Assembly: GCA_963597355.1 (NCBI GenBank)
Contig: CAVBPR010000004.1
Span: 29,422 to 93,421, forward strand
Direction of reading: 5' to 3'
Length of the DNA: 64,000 nt
DNA from: UMGS1766 sp963597355
GTDB lineage: Bacteria; Bacillota; Clostridia; Oscillospirales; Oscillospiraceae
In this document: positions 41,750 through 50,896 of the stretch, in pieces
How the letters are laid out: each line of letters starts with the position of its first letter
Numbering within the stretch: the stretch's first letter is position 1
Notes under the pieces: generated by a model
The model's input: the letters and a program-made list of their open reading frames with translations, nothing else
What the model was told of the DNA's origin: nothing
Database searches by the model: none
Program-made: the position numbers and the translations under genes

Positions 41750-42772
41750 TCAGTACCGTCCGTAGGAACAGTTGGGCCAATGGCAGCTGCCGCAGCTTTG
41801 ACAGAAGCCACCGTCGGCAAGGCGAATCAGATCGGCCTTTGTCAGCTTGCGTCCCGTCATAATTTGCGGCAGAAGAACGTCAAAGGTAGTGGTGGGTGCT
41901 TTTGCGGCGGCACCGGGAACACCGACGATAGCGGTATCGCCGTGATAGGCCACCAGCAGCATGTTGCCCGGCTGAGAGGGAATGCCATGGCTGATCACCT
42001 CAGCTCCGCTGCGGCGGATTGCAGTGGGTGTGATATCGTCCGGATCGACGGACATTCCGCCGGTCATGACGATCAGCTCAGCGCCCTGTTCCAGATATTC
42101 CTGAATTGCATTTTCCAGCATGGGCAGTTCATCGTCGCAGAAGGTACATCCAAGCACCTCAGCACCGTAAGGTGCGACTTTTTTTCGAATTACCGGCTGA
42201 AACAGATCCTGAATACGGCCGGTGTAAATTTCGCTGCCGGTGATAATGATGCCAACCTTTTTCTTTTGATAAGGAACCAGCTCCAGAAGGGGAGTGTCGC
42301 TTTCTGCACACAGCTGTTCTGCCCGGCGAATGTTATCCTCCTTGGTGACCAGAGGAACAATGCGCATGCTGGCCAGCTTTGCCCCCGGCTGCACCGGGTA
42401 GTGATCTGGAAGGGTGCAGATGGTGATGTCGCCAATGGAATTGATCTGCCGCAGCAAATCCAGATTTACGCGAAATTGACCGGGACACTGGGCGCTCAGC
42501 ACCATTTTTCCTTCCGATGGGCCGGAGAAGGTTCCGTTTTCCACCTGTGCCAGAGCGGCCAGCCGGAGTGCGGCATCCTCTTCGTGGATTTCGCCGGCCT
42601 GGTCTTCCCAGATAAATACATGCCGTTTGCCGAGATCCAGCAGGGTTTCCACATCCTCCGGGCGAATGACATGGCCGCGGCGGAACACAGGTCCTTTAAA
42701 GTCGGCACGAATGCCGGTGACATCGTGACAGAGAGTAAGGCCAACAGCCTCCTCGGATTTAACTTTTTTCAT
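41750..42772 (-). CDS. Molybdopterin-binding MoaB/Mog-domain protein with Cys-rich C-terminus
   Basis: A 340-residue protein of a clostridial molybdopterin-binding group related to MoeA. Residues 1-170 form an N-terminal domain (EEAVGLTLCHDVTGI, FKGPVFRRGHVI). Residues ~172-310 are the Mog domain (GIIITGSEIYTGRIQDLF, IVMTGGMSVDPDDITPT, IVGVPGAAAKAPTTTFD). The tail FCQSCGSCHWPNCSYGRY could bind a metal or an FeS cluster, unlike MoeA or MogA. It may work in cofactor maturation or metal insertion. ATG 42772 has AGGAGG upstream; 4 bp after moeA. Confidence 0.8.
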   Translation of the reverse strand: MKKVKSEEAVGLTLCHDVTGIRADFKGPVFRRGHVIRPEDVETLLDLGKRHVFIWEDQAGEIHEEDAALRLAALAQVENGTFSGPSEGKMVLSAQCPGQFRVNLDLLRQINSIGDITICTLPDHYPVQPGAKLASMRIVPLVTKEDNIRRAEQLCAESDTPLLELVPYQKKKVGIIITGSEIYTGRIQDLFQPVIRKKVAPYGAEVLGCTFCDDELPMLENAIQEYLEQGAELIVMTGGMSVDPDDITPTAIRRSGAEVISHGIPSQPGNMLLVAYHGDTAIVGVPGAAAKAPTTTFDVLLPQIMTGRKLTKADLIRLADGGFCQSCGSCHWPNCSYGRY

Positions 42773-42776
42773 GCCG

Positions 42777-43988
42777 TCAACCTCCTATATAACAAACCCG
42801 GACGACTTCACCGGCTCCTATCGGGCCGCTACCACCGGGAAGCTCTGCAAATGCATTTGCTCCCGCCAATGTGTGCAGGGTGCCATTGCCCTGAGCCGGA
42901 GCGGGCGTAAAGCACAGACCCTCTTCTGCCCAGTCCAAAACGCCCCGCAGAAGGCGGGGCTGCTTGCTGCCCTTTGGAAAATCGGATGTGATGTGAGCAA
43001 TGACTTCTTTTTGCGCAGTGTGCTCGGCCCCGGTCAGGCGGCGGATTGCCGGCATGACAACAGCATAAAAGCAGGTCATTCCGCTGGCGGGATTGCCGGA
43101 CAGGCAGGCGATCAGCTTGCCCTTATATACACCGAAGCAGCACTTTCCACCGGGCTTTAACTTCAGGTTCTGAATCAGCAGTTCTGCACCGCAATGTTCC
43201 ACTGCGGCAGGAGTGCAATCGTAATCGCCCACGGAAACGCCGCCAGTGGTTACGACCATGTCGCAATCTGCCAAAGCCCGGGCTAAGACAGAGGAAATTT
43301 CCTCCACGGTGTCGCCGGGCGCGCCATAGAATACCGGCTGGCAGTCCAGTAAACGCAAAGCAGTTTCCAGCGCAGTTCGATTGCTGTTTGGGATGGAGGC
43401 ACTGTTGTTTGCCTCCGAGGGGCGGCGCAGTTCCGTTCCGGTGGTGAGAATGCCTACCTTGGGAATCCGATGCACAGTGACCTCGCCGATTTCCTGAGCC
43501 GCCAATGCACCGGCCAGACCTGCGTCAATGCGCTGTCCTTTGCGGCCCAACAGATCGCCGGGCGATACATCTTCACCGCGAAAAACGATGTTTTCGCCGG
43601 GACGGTATTGCCGCTTTAAGGTGACATACTCCAGAGTAAATTCGGTCTCCTCAAATTTGCTCACCGCATCCGCTCCGCAGGGAATGGGAGCACCGGTAAG
43701 AATTTTGACGGCAGTTCCCTCGGTTACGGTGCAGGTGGGCATATGACCGGCGGGGACTTCTTCGAGAATGCGCAGCGTGACAGGCGCATCGGGAGCGGTG
43801 TCTGCACTGCGAAAGGCATAACCATCCAGGGGGGAGCGGTCAAAGGGCGGGACAGCCTGCAGGGCGGCAATGTTTTCCGCCAGATAGCGGCCGCTGCATT
43901 GCTCCAGAGGAAGCATTTGGGTATCAACAGGAGTAACCTGCTGCAGCAGTTCATCCCGGGCGGTGCGCCAATCTAAACCTCGCTTCAT
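42777..43988 (-). CDS. moeA: Molybdopterin molybdotransferase MoeA
   Basis: A 403-residue enzyme that inserts molybdate into adenylated molybdopterin. It shows PPFDRSPLDGYAFRSAD near the N-terminus, VKILTGAPIPCGADAV, VGILTTGTEL, VVTTGGVSVGDYD and ACLSGNPASGMTCF. The length is normal. ATG 43988 follows AAAGGAGA. It is the first gene after the Moco riboswitch and terminator (43989-44256), which places all nine downstream genes under cofactor-dependent control. Confidence 0.95.
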   Translation of the reverse strand: MKRGLDWRTARDELLQQVTPVDTQMLPLEQCSGRYLAENIAALQAVPPFDRSPLDGYAFRSADTAPDAPVTLRILEEVPAGHMPTCTVTEGTAVKILTGAPIPCGADAVSKFEETEFTLEYVTLKRQYRPGENIVFRGEDVSPGDLLGRKGQRIDAGLAGALAAQEIGEVTVHRIPKVGILTTGTELRRPSEANNSASIPNSNRTALETALRLLDCQPVFYGAPGDTVEEISSVLARALADCDMVVTTGGVSVGDYDCTPAAVEHCGAELLIQNLKLKPGGKCCFGVYKGKLIACLSGNPASGMTCFYAVVMPAIRRLTGAEHTAQKEVIAHITSDFPKGSKQPRLLRGVLDWAEEGLCFTPAPAQGNGTLHTLAGANAFAELPGGSGPIGAGEVVRVCYIGG

Positions 43989-44017
43989 AGAAACTCTCCT
44001 TTCAAAAAAGATGCAAC

Positions 44018-44044
44018 AAAAAAAGCTCTGCCGGAAGGCAGAGC
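44018..44044 (-). terminator. Riboswitch-controlled intrinsic terminator before moeA
   Basis: GCTCTGCC, TTCC, GGCAGAGC on the minus strand (stem 44025-44032 with 44037-44044) followed by TTTTTTT. Its 5' arm plus three bases (44040-44047, GTTGCTCT) is complementary to the P1 3' strand of the riboswitch (44088-44095, AGAGCGAC; one G-U pair). The two structures exclude each other. Confidence 0.88.
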
Positions 44045-44091
44045 AACGGAGCCCCGATGCAACGATGAAAATTGCATGGAGCTGTCAGTCG

Positions 44092-44205
44092 CTCTCCTTT
44101 TCAAAAAAAGGAAGGCGCATTCGTTTCCGAACTACACCCTGGGGGTCGAAAAGACCCCGGCCACAGCCCCATGACATACTGTTTTAGGAACAGCGGCTCG
44201 GAGAG
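44092..44205 (-). ncRNA. Moco (molybdenum cofactor) riboswitch aptamer
   Basis: A leader RNA between the promoter (44228-44256) and the moeA terminator. P1 is CTCTCC/GGAGAG (44200-44205 with 44092-44097). On the minus strand, the order CCGAGCC, GTCATGGGGCTGTGGCCG, a small GGGGTC/GACCCC hairpin, CCAGGG and the GNRA-capped arm GTTCGGAAACGAA before GCGCC aligns by eye with the E. coli moaA leader Moco motif (same conserved blocks in the same order). Such RNAs sense the molybdenum or tungsten cofactor and usually repress. The genes downstream are exactly those of cofactor synthesis and molybdate import. Confidence 0.85.
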
Positions 44206-44227
44206 TTATTCAAAAAAATCACATTTT

Positions 44228-44256
44228 ATTCTACAAAATGTTTTATCTTCTGTCAA
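44228..44256 (-). promoter_or_regulatory. Promoter of the molybdenum operon
   Basis: On the minus strand, TTGACA (44251-44256), a 17-nt spacer and TAGAAT (44228-44233). The -35 begins 2 bp after the cardiolipin-synthase stop codon. It gives a leader of about 230 nt containing the riboswitch. Confidence 0.82.
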
Positions 44257-44258
44257 GC

Positions 44259-45890
44259 TTAAAACAGGGGGGCAAAAGCACGCAGGAAAGCATTCAGGAA
44301 TCTGCGGCTGCGGGAGAAACGCTTGGCATCCTCCAGAGAGATTTCTTCGCATAATTCCAGCGTGTTGAGAAAATCCTTCCGCACATCGCGCACTGCAGAG
44401 GAGTCGGACATCCAGACACCGCACTCAAAATGGAGATATAAGCTGCGATAGTCCATGTTGATGGTGCCGACGGTGGCATAGGTGTCGTCCGAAACGAAGT
44501 TCTTTGCATGAATAAATCCAGGGGTATATTCATAGATGCGCACGCCGGATTCCAGCAGAATTTGATAGTGGGCCCGGGTGAGTTGGAACACAATCTTTTT
44601 GTCCGGAATGTGGGGGGTGATGATGCGCACGTCTATGCCGGCCTGAGCAGCGGTGCAGAGGGAGTTGGTCATGGCATCGTCGACAATCAGATAGGGAGTG
44701 GTAAAGTAAATGTAGCGATTGGCCCGGGCGATCATGTTCCGGTAAACGTTTGCGCCAACCGGCTTGTCGTCCAGTGGGGAATCTTCAAAAAATTGCACCA
44801 CGCCGTCGCTGCGAATGTCCAGTGGACTGGTTTGAGGGCGGAACAGATCGAAGTTATCCTCTCGCCCGGAAAGATAAGCCCAGGTGGACAGGAAACTGAC
44901 CGTCATGTTCCAGACGCCCTCGCCATACAGGCGAATGCCGCTGTCCTTCCAGTGGCCGAAGCGCTCTTCTTCATTAATGTACTCGTCGGCCAGATTTACA
45001 CCACCGGTGAAACCGACCTTGCCGTCAACAACGAGAATTTTTCTGTGGTCCCGGTTATTCAGTCGCAAAGAGATGACGGGGCGGTAACGATTGAAGACCT
45101 TGCAGGCAATTCCCATGTCCTGCAGCGTTTTATCATAGTTTCCGGGCAGCGTATAAAGACAGCCGACATCGTCATAGATGACGCGGACATCCAGACCCTG
45201 GGCAGACTTCCGCTGGAGAATCTCCAGCATTTCATTCCACATTTTACCTGGGCGAATAATAAAGAAATGCACAAAAATGAAACGTTCCGCCTGCTCCAGT
45301 GCCTCCTTCATCGCAACAAACATATCGTCACCCAGAGGATAATAGGCGGTTTGGGTGTGAAGATGGGGAGGACAAAAGCTGGAAGAGAACAGATAACGGG
45401 ACTGGGTGCTGGCGTTATCCCCTTGCAGGGCGAGGTAGTCCAGGGTAGCCGGTTCCGGCTGCCCCATATAATGCTGGACACATTCATTCTGCTGCACAAG
45501 TCGCTTTTTGTCCCGCTTGCTTAGCTTGTTTCCACCGTAGAGCAGATACATCAATCCGCCAAAGACCGGAACGGTCAGTACCGGAACAATCCACGCAATT
45601 TTATAGGCGGCTTCGTAGCGACTGCTGATAATTTTCAGCACCGCGACAACGGCAACGATAATATAGAACAGGTAGAAAATGGCAAAGTGACGAAGAAACA
45701 CCGTGACGCCGATTGCCAGAACCAGCAGCTGCAGTGCAATGGCAAGGCTGACAAAGAAGGCGCGGTGAAAAACAATTTTTGCAATGCGGGAAAAAATGTT
45801 TTGCTTTCCCCGCTGAATCGATGCCTTCGCCCGCAATTTCGTGATGCGAAGCTGGGCTTTGGCACGGCTTTTTCTTTTCTTTTTTTTCAT
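44259..45890 (-). CDS. Cardiolipin synthase (phospholipase D family)
   Basis: A 543-residue membrane enzyme that joins two phosphatidylglycerols to form cardiolipin. It has a very basic N-terminus (KKKKRKSRAKAQ), two transmembrane helices (about 45-70 and 72-92) and a third hydrophobic stretch (~98-118). Two catalytic HKD motifs are present, DHRKILVVDG and GFIHAKNFVSDD. This is a bacterial Cls-type layout. ATG 45890 overlaps the dnaE stop (ATGA), so it is coupled. It is the last gene of the murB-to-cls cluster; the next promoter starts right after it. Confidence 0.92.
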   Translation of the reverse strand: MKKKKRKSRAKAQLRITKLRAKASIQRGKQNIFSRIAKIVFHRAFFVSLAIALQLLVLAIGVTVFLRHFAIFYLFYIIVAVVAVLKIISSRYEAAYKIAWIVPVLTVPVFGGLMYLLYGGNKLSKRDKKRLVQQNECVQHYMGQPEPATLDYLALQGDNASTQSRYLFSSSFCPPHLHTQTAYYPLGDDMFVAMKEALEQAERFIFVHFFIIRPGKMWNEMLEILQRKSAQGLDVRVIYDDVGCLYTLPGNYDKTLQDMGIACKVFNRYRPVISLRLNNRDHRKILVVDGKVGFTGGVNLADEYINEEERFGHWKDSGIRLYGEGVWNMTVSFLSTWAYLSGREDNFDLFRPQTSPLDIRSDGVVQFFEDSPLDDKPVGANVYRNMIARANRYIYFTTPYLIVDDAMTNSLCTAAQAGIDVRIITPHIPDKKIVFQLTRAHYQILLESGVRIYEYTPGFIHAKNFVSDDTYATVGTINMDYRSLYLHFECGVWMSDSSAVRDVRKDFLNTLELCEEISLEDAKRFSRSRRFLNAFLRAFAPLF

Positions 45891-48800
45891 TTTATCACCA
45901 CGTTTTCTTTGCCCATTACTTCGTTGAGTTCCCGTATCAGGGAGGTGTGAATCAGACAGGGGATTCCATAGCGTTTTTGGGTGTCTTCCGCATAAAGAAT
46001 CAATTGGCTTTTTCCCGGAAACATGATCAGCACCTTGCGGATGTAACTGACCCGCTCATCGGTGATTGTGGGCACACGAACATAAATATGGCTTGCATCA
46101 GGCACGATTCCGGGCTTGCTGTCGCCGCCCTGAATGGTGCGTCCGCCGCCGCCGTAGGGGCTTTTGGCAGCCTTCTGGGCAGCCTGCTCCAGGGGCTGGA
46201 CAAAGTTGCAGCGAATTTGAGGAGCTTTTTCCTCCTGAATGGAGAGCCGTCCCTCAACATAGAGAATAGCCCCTTCCTGCAAATAGCTGCCGTATTGACC
46301 AAGTACCTGAGAGAAGGCCAGCATTTCCATCGTTCCGGTGTCATCCTCCACTGTGACATAGGCCATGAGGGAATTATTCCGGGTGGGTTTTGTCTTTACC
46401 GCCGTTACAATGCAGGCAAGGCGGATTTTTTGATCATCGAAGAAGTTGTGATGATCGGCCTCATCATCCAGATCCATCAGGATGGAACCGATGGTGGGGG
46501 TGTGAAGACGGCGAATGATATCCCGATATTCGTCCATCGGATGACCGGAGAGATACAGACCGGTGGTTTCCCGTTCCATGGCCATTAAATCCGCCTTGCT
46601 GAATTCCGGCATATCCGGCATGGGAATATCGGCATTTTTTCCGCTGTTTCCATCCAGACTGCCGAACAGGTCAAACTGACCCTCCACGTTTCGTTTACGA
46701 TCGGCGGCGATGTCATCCATAATGAAAAGCATGGCGGACAGCAATTGGCTGCGGCGATAGCCCATGGAGTCGAAGCTGCCGCAGCGAATCATATTTTCCA
46801 GCGCCCGGCGATTCAGTCCGCGGTCATACATTCGCTGGCAAAAATCGTTGAAGTTGGCAAAGTTGCCTTCCTGCTCCCGCTCCGCAACCAGAGCGTCAAT
46901 CAAGCTCCGGCCGACGCCTTTGATGCCCACGAGACCGAATCGGATGCCATCTGCGACAACGGTAAAGTCGGCACCGGATTCATTTACATCCGGCGGAAGA
47001 ATGGGAATCTTCATTTCCCGGCATTCTGCAATGTAAGTAGCGACTTTTGTGCTTTTGTCCAGCACGCTGGTGAGCAGGGCAGCCATATATTCCCGAGGAT
47101 AGTTTGCTTTGAAATAAGCCGTCTGATAGATCAGAATGGCATAGCAAACCGCATGGGATTTGTTAAAAGCGTAGTTGGCAAAGTCGTAGATCTCTTTATA
47201 GATGTCCTGCGCAACCTGTTCGGGAATTCCGTTGGCAATGCAGCCTTTGATTCCTCGTGTTTCGTCTCCGTAGATGAAAGCGGCCCGTTCGGACTCAATT
47301 TCGTCGGCATGTTTTTTGGAAATGGCGCGGCGCACCATGTCAGCACCGCCAAGAGAATAACCTGCCAACTGCTGGAAGATCATCATAACCTGTTCCTGAT
47401 AGACAATGCAGCCATAGGTGTCGGACAGTATGGGTTCCAGCAGAGGGTGTTTGTAGGTGATCTGAGAAGGATCGGACTTGCAGGCGATGAACCGGGGAAT
47501 GGAGTCCATTGGGCCGGGGCGATAAAGAGCACTGATGGCGGCCAAATCGCTGATGGACGTGGGGCGCATTTGCACGCACACACCGGTCATTCCAGCTGAT
47601 TCCACCTGGAAGAGCCCGGCGGTTCGTCCGGCGGAGATCAATTGAAATACCTTCGGATCATCCTCCGGCAGGTTATAAAGATCCACGTGAATGCCCCGCT
47701 TTGCAAGGTCCTTCATCGTGTCATCCAGCACGGTTAGGTTGCGCAGGGCAAGGAAATCCATTTTCAGCAGTCCCAGCTGCTCCAGGGTTGGAGCACTGTA
47801 CTGGGTGACAATGCTTTCGTCGTTTCGCGACAGGGGGACATATTCATAGACCGGGCGGCGGGTGATGACCACGCCGGCGGCGTGCTTGGAAGCGTTGCGG
47901 GGCATGCCTTCGATGGTGCGGCCGGTGTCGATAATGCGGCGCACAGAGGCATCCTCATCGTACATTTCCCGCAGGGGTTTCGATAGCTGCAGTGCTTCCT
48001 CCAGCGTAATTTTTGCGTTGTTTGGACCGCTTGGTACCTGCTTGGCAATGGCATCTACTTCGGCATAGGGCTTGTTCATCACCCGGCCCACATCACGAAT
48101 GACACCCTTAGCGGCCATGGTGCCAAAGGTGACAATCTGTGCTACCCGGTCTGCGCCATATTTCTCTTTGACGTAATCGATGACTTCGCCTCTGCGGCGA
48201 TAGCAGAAGTCCATATCAATATCCGGCATTGTAACGCGTTCCGGATTCAAAAATCGCTCGAAGTAAAGGCTGTACTTCATGGGATCAACGTTGGTGATGT
48301 TGATGCAGTAGGCAACAATGCTGCCGGCGGCACTGCCGCGGCCCGGGCCGACCGGAATGTCGTGATCCTTGGCATATTGGGTAAAATCGGACACAATGAG
48401 AAAGTAATCCACAAAGCCCATCTTGCGGATCATGTCCATCTCGTATTCCAGCCGCTGGCGATATTCTGCCGGCTGGTCCGGATAGCGCCGGCGGAATCCA
48501 TCGTAGCAGAGTTTTTGAAACCAGCTGTCGGCATCGTAGCCCTCGGGATATTGAAATTCCGGCAGGTGATAGGTGCCGAATTCAAAATCCATCTTACAGC
48601 GCTCGGCAATCTTTGCAGCATTGTCAATGGCTTCCGGATGCTGAGGAAAAAGCTCACGCATTTCCTCCTCGCTTTTGAGGTAGAATTCGTCGGTTTCAAA
48701 CTTCATGCGGTTGGGGTCATCCAGCGTTTTTCCGGTTTGAATGCACACCAGGATATCCTGGGCTTCCGCATTCTCCCGGCGGAGGTAGTGGGCGTCGTTG

Positions 48801-49408
48801 GTGGCGACCAGAGGGATGCCGGTTTCCTCGCTGAGACGGTAAAGCCAGGGCAAAATTTGTCTCTGTTCCGCCAGACCATGATCCTGAATCTCTAAATAAT
48901 AATTCTCCTCGCCCATAATGCGCTGCATCATCAGAGCGTGTTCTTTTGCTCCGGCAAAATCGTTGTTGCGCAGTCGGCGGGGGATCTCACCGGCCAGACA
49001 GCCGGACAAGGCAATCAGACCTTCGTGGTACTCAGCCAGCAGATCGAGATCGATGCGGGGCTTAATATAAAAGCCTTCCACATTTGCCTGACTTACCATG
49101 TAGGAAAGGTTGCGGTAACCGGTTTCATTTTTGCACAGCAACACCAGGTGGCGCGCTTCGCTGTCCAGTTCGTGCACTTTGTCAAACCGGGTGCGGGGGG
49201 CAACATAGACTTCACAGCCAATCACTGGGTGAATGCCCTCGGCGAGGCAGGCGCGATAGAAATCCACGCAGCCGTACATGACGCCGTGGTCGGTAATGGC
49301 AACGCTGGTTTGCCCCAGCTCCTTGACCCGTTTGGCTAACGCATCAATGCGGCAGGCGCCGTCCAGCAGGGAATATTCTGTATGCACATGCAGATGTGCA
49401 AAGGCCAT
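45887..49408 (-). CDS. dnaE: DNA polymerase III subunit alpha (DnaE)
   Basis: A 1173-residue replicative C-family polymerase. The N-terminal PHP domain is FAHLHVHTEYSLLDGACR. The polymerase core has PVGPGRGSAAGSIVAY and the catalytic MPDIDMDFCYRRR. The finger region has NASKHAAGVVITRRP, then ALYRPGPMDSIPRFI. Helix-hairpin-helix motifs, an OB domain (IRLACIVTAVKTKP) and the tail follow. It belongs to the DnaE1/DnaE3-like class; Clostridia also carry PolC, which is not in this window. ATG 49408 follows AAAGGAG. Its end overlaps cls. Confidence 0.97.
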   Translation of the reverse strand: MAFAHLHVHTEYSLLDGACRIDALAKRVKELGQTSVAITDHGVMYGCVDFYRACLAEGIHPVIGCEVYVAPRTRFDKVHELDSEARHLVLLCKNETGYRNLSYMVSQANVEGFYIKPRIDLDLLAEYHEGLIALSGCLAGEIPRRLRNNDFAGAKEHALMMQRIMGEENYYLEIQDHGLAEQRQILPWLYRLSEETGIPLVATNDAHYLRRENAEAQDILVCIQTGKTLDDPNRMKFETDEFYLKSEEEMRELFPQHPEAIDNAAKIAERCKMDFEFGTYHLPEFQYPEGYDADSWFQKLCYDGFRRRYPDQPAEYRQRLEYEMDMIRKMGFVDYFLIVSDFTQYAKDHDIPVGPGRGSAAGSIVAYCINITNVDPMKYSLYFERFLNPERVTMPDIDMDFCYRRRGEVIDYVKEKYGADRVAQIVTFGTMAAKGVIRDVGRVMNKPYAEVDAIAKQVPSGPNNAKITLEEALQLSKPLREMYDEDASVRRIIDTGRTIEGMPRNASKHAAGVVITRRPVYEYVPLSRNDESIVTQYSAPTLEQLGLLKMDFLALRNLTVLDDTMKDLAKRGIHVDLYNLPEDDPKVFQLISAGRTAGLFQVESAGMTGVCVQMRPTSISDLAAISALYRPGPMDSIPRFIACKSDPSQITYKHPLLEPILSDTYGCIVYQEQVMMIFQQLAGYSLGGADMVRRAISKKHADEIESERAAFIYGDETRGIKGCIANGIPEQVAQDIYKEIYDFANYAFNKSHAVCYAILIYQTAYFKANYPREYMAALLTSVLDKSTKVATYIAECREMKIPILPPDVNESGADFTVVADGIRFGLVGIKGVGRSLIDALVAEREQEGNFANFNDFCQRMYDRGLNRRALENMIRCGSFDSMGYRRSQLLSAMLFIMDDIAADRKRNVEGQFDLFGSLDGNSGKNADIPMPDMPEFSKADLMAMERETTGLYLSGHPMDEYRDIIRRLHTPTIGSILMDLDDEADHHNFFDDQKIRLACIVTAVKTKPTRNNSLMAYVTVEDDTGTMEMLAFSQVLGQYGSYLQEGAILYVEGRLSIQEEKAPQIRCNFVQPLEQAAQKAAKSPYGGGGRTIQGGDSKPGIVPDASHIYVRVPTITDERVSYIRKVLIMFPGKSQLILYAEDTQKRYGIPCLIHTSLIRELNEVMGKENVVIK

Positions 49409-49474
49409 AAGGAACTCCTTTCTGAAGTAAAATGACGGGCAAATGTGCTTGCCATTTTTATTCCATGGAGATAA

Positions 49475-49954
49475 TCAGTTGTTTTCGCTGCAGTTTGCGG
49501 CATCGATTGCAATTGCAATGAGCAGGCAGAGCAGTTCGTTTCGCGGATTTGGAATGTCCAGCACATAGGTGTCGCCCCAGTGCAGCCATTCCTTGGTGAT
49601 GTGAAGAACGCTGTTTCCGCCCGGATCAACGACATCGTAGTGCCATCCAAGCACATCTCCCTGTACCCGCCAACCGTTTACATCCAGGCGGTAGCGAGGG
49701 CGCAGAAATGTTATTTCCTTGCGGATGCTGCCCATGTCCCGACCGTTGATCTCCAAAGTGAAGCGGGGCGTCAGCGCCAGCAACCGCTGGTATACACCGC
49801 CGACCTCCCACCCGGTCTGAGCATCCTTCACATGGATCTGGTGCCCGAAACTCAGCAGGGAGGCACGGACGAAATAACGGGGCACTTTCCATTCGTCATA
49901 CACATCATAGGTATCCGTCCAGGAAAAGACCCGCTGTTTAATCAGTAATTTCAT
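49475..49954 (-). CDS. LURP-one-related (Tubby-like) family protein
   Basis: A 159-residue small beta-rich protein of the LURP-one/scramblase-like family: KLLIKQRVFSWTDTYDVYDE at the N-terminus, SFGHQIHVKDAQTG, FTLEINGRDMGSIRKEI and WRVQGDVLGWHYDVVD. A hydrophobic C-terminal helix (ELLCLLIAIAIDAA) may contact membrane. Family function is poorly known, but the fold resembles Tubby/phospholipid scramblase. It overlaps whiA by 17 nt and is followed by dnaE, so it is read as part of a housekeeping operon. Confidence 0.8.
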   Translation of the reverse strand: MKLLIKQRVFSWTDTYDVYDEWKVPRYFVRASLLSFGHQIHVKDAQTGWEVGGVYQRLLALTPRFTLEINGRDMGSIRKEITFLRPRYRLDVNGWRVQGDVLGWHYDVVDPGGNSVLHITKEWLHWGDTYVLDIPNPRNELLCLLIAIAIDAANCSENN

Positions 49955-50861
49955 TTCCTTGCGCTTCCTCTCTGCGGGATAGTTCCACCAGCTTCCGCAG
50001 CCGATGGTTTAAGCAGGATTTGCTCACTTGCGCCAATTGTGCCAGCTGGCTGAGAGAAAGCTCGGGATGGTCAACGCGCAGATGTGCGGTTTCTCTCAGC
50101 TTTTCCGGCAACTGATCCAATCCAATCGTGCGGTCAATGCGGCGAATTGCTTCAATATGACTTTGGGCGGCATCCACGGCTTTGTCCAGGTTGGCCACAT
50201 CACAATTCGACCAGCGGTTCATGCCGTTGCGGAGATTTTTCTCCACCTTGGCATTCATGATTTCCATGGCGGCCAGTGGAGCGCCGATGGTAGTCAGAAA
50301 ATCGGTGATGGATTCGCTGCGCTTGATGTAGGTCACATAGTTTGCATTTCTGGTGATGGTCTTCGGCTGAAATCCCATCTCCTGCAAAAGCGCCTGTAGC
50401 TCTCGGTGGACAAACAGATGGGTAGTGGTCAGCTCCAGGTGATAACGCTTTTCCGGGTCGGTCACACTGCCACCGGCTAAAAACGCCCCCCGCAAAAAAG
50501 CGGCGCGGCAGCACTCCTCTTCCAAAAGGGCATAGTTAATGTGGTGGGAGATGCTGTTTTCCCGTTCATAGCCAAGGGTGTCCAGGATATATGCCATTGT
50601 TTCCGGGCTGGTAATGCCATAGGTGCGTTTTCCGGCGGATTCTGTGGATTCCGGCTTTTCGTCAAAGGCGGCGTCAAATGCCCGGCGGAACAGGCGGGGA
50701 AGCCGCTGGGCAAAGGGGGTACACTGGGTTGTGATCCGGATTTGCCGCGTGGAGAACAGGTTGCAAAACAGCAAAACGCCATAAGCCTCTGCTTTGATAC
50801 AGCAGGGACGGGACAGCTTTTCTTTGCATAATTCGGTTTTCACTTGCGAGGAAAATGACAT
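49938..50861 (-). CDS. whiA: DNA-binding protein WhiA
   Basis: A 307-residue protein with an N-terminal degenerate LAGLIDADG-like domain and a C-terminal helix-turn-helix. Recognition segments are FSSQVKTELCKEKLSRPCC, CCRAAFLRGAFLAGGSVTDP, and LDQLPEKLRETAHLRVDHPE. WhiA affects cell division and sporulation in Gram-positive bacteria. ATG 50861 follows GGAGCAGGG. It is third in the conserved rapZ-yvcK-whiA order and 35 bp after yvcK. Confidence 0.96.
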   Translation of the reverse strand: MSFSSQVKTELCKEKLSRPCCIKAEAYGVLLFCNLFSTRQIRITTQCTPFAQRLPRLFRRAFDAAFDEKPESTESAGKRTYGITSPETMAYILDTLGYERENSISHHINYALLEEECCRAAFLRGAFLAGGSVTDPEKRYHLELTTTHLFVHRELQALLQEMGFQPKTITRNANYVTYIKRSESITDFLTTIGAPLAAMEIMNAKVEKNLRNGMNRWSNCDVANLDKAVDAAQSHIEAIRRIDRTIGLDQLPEKLRETAHLRVDHPELSLSQLAQLAQVSKSCLNHRLRKLVELSRREEAQGNEITD

Positions 50862-50896
50862 GTTCCCTGCTCCTTTTGGGTTTGGATTTCGTTGGA

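Noticed and set aside
44092..44205. T-box or other leader before moeA
   Set aside because: The conserved blocks and helix order match the Moco motif, and the downstream genes are molybdenum cofactor genes.
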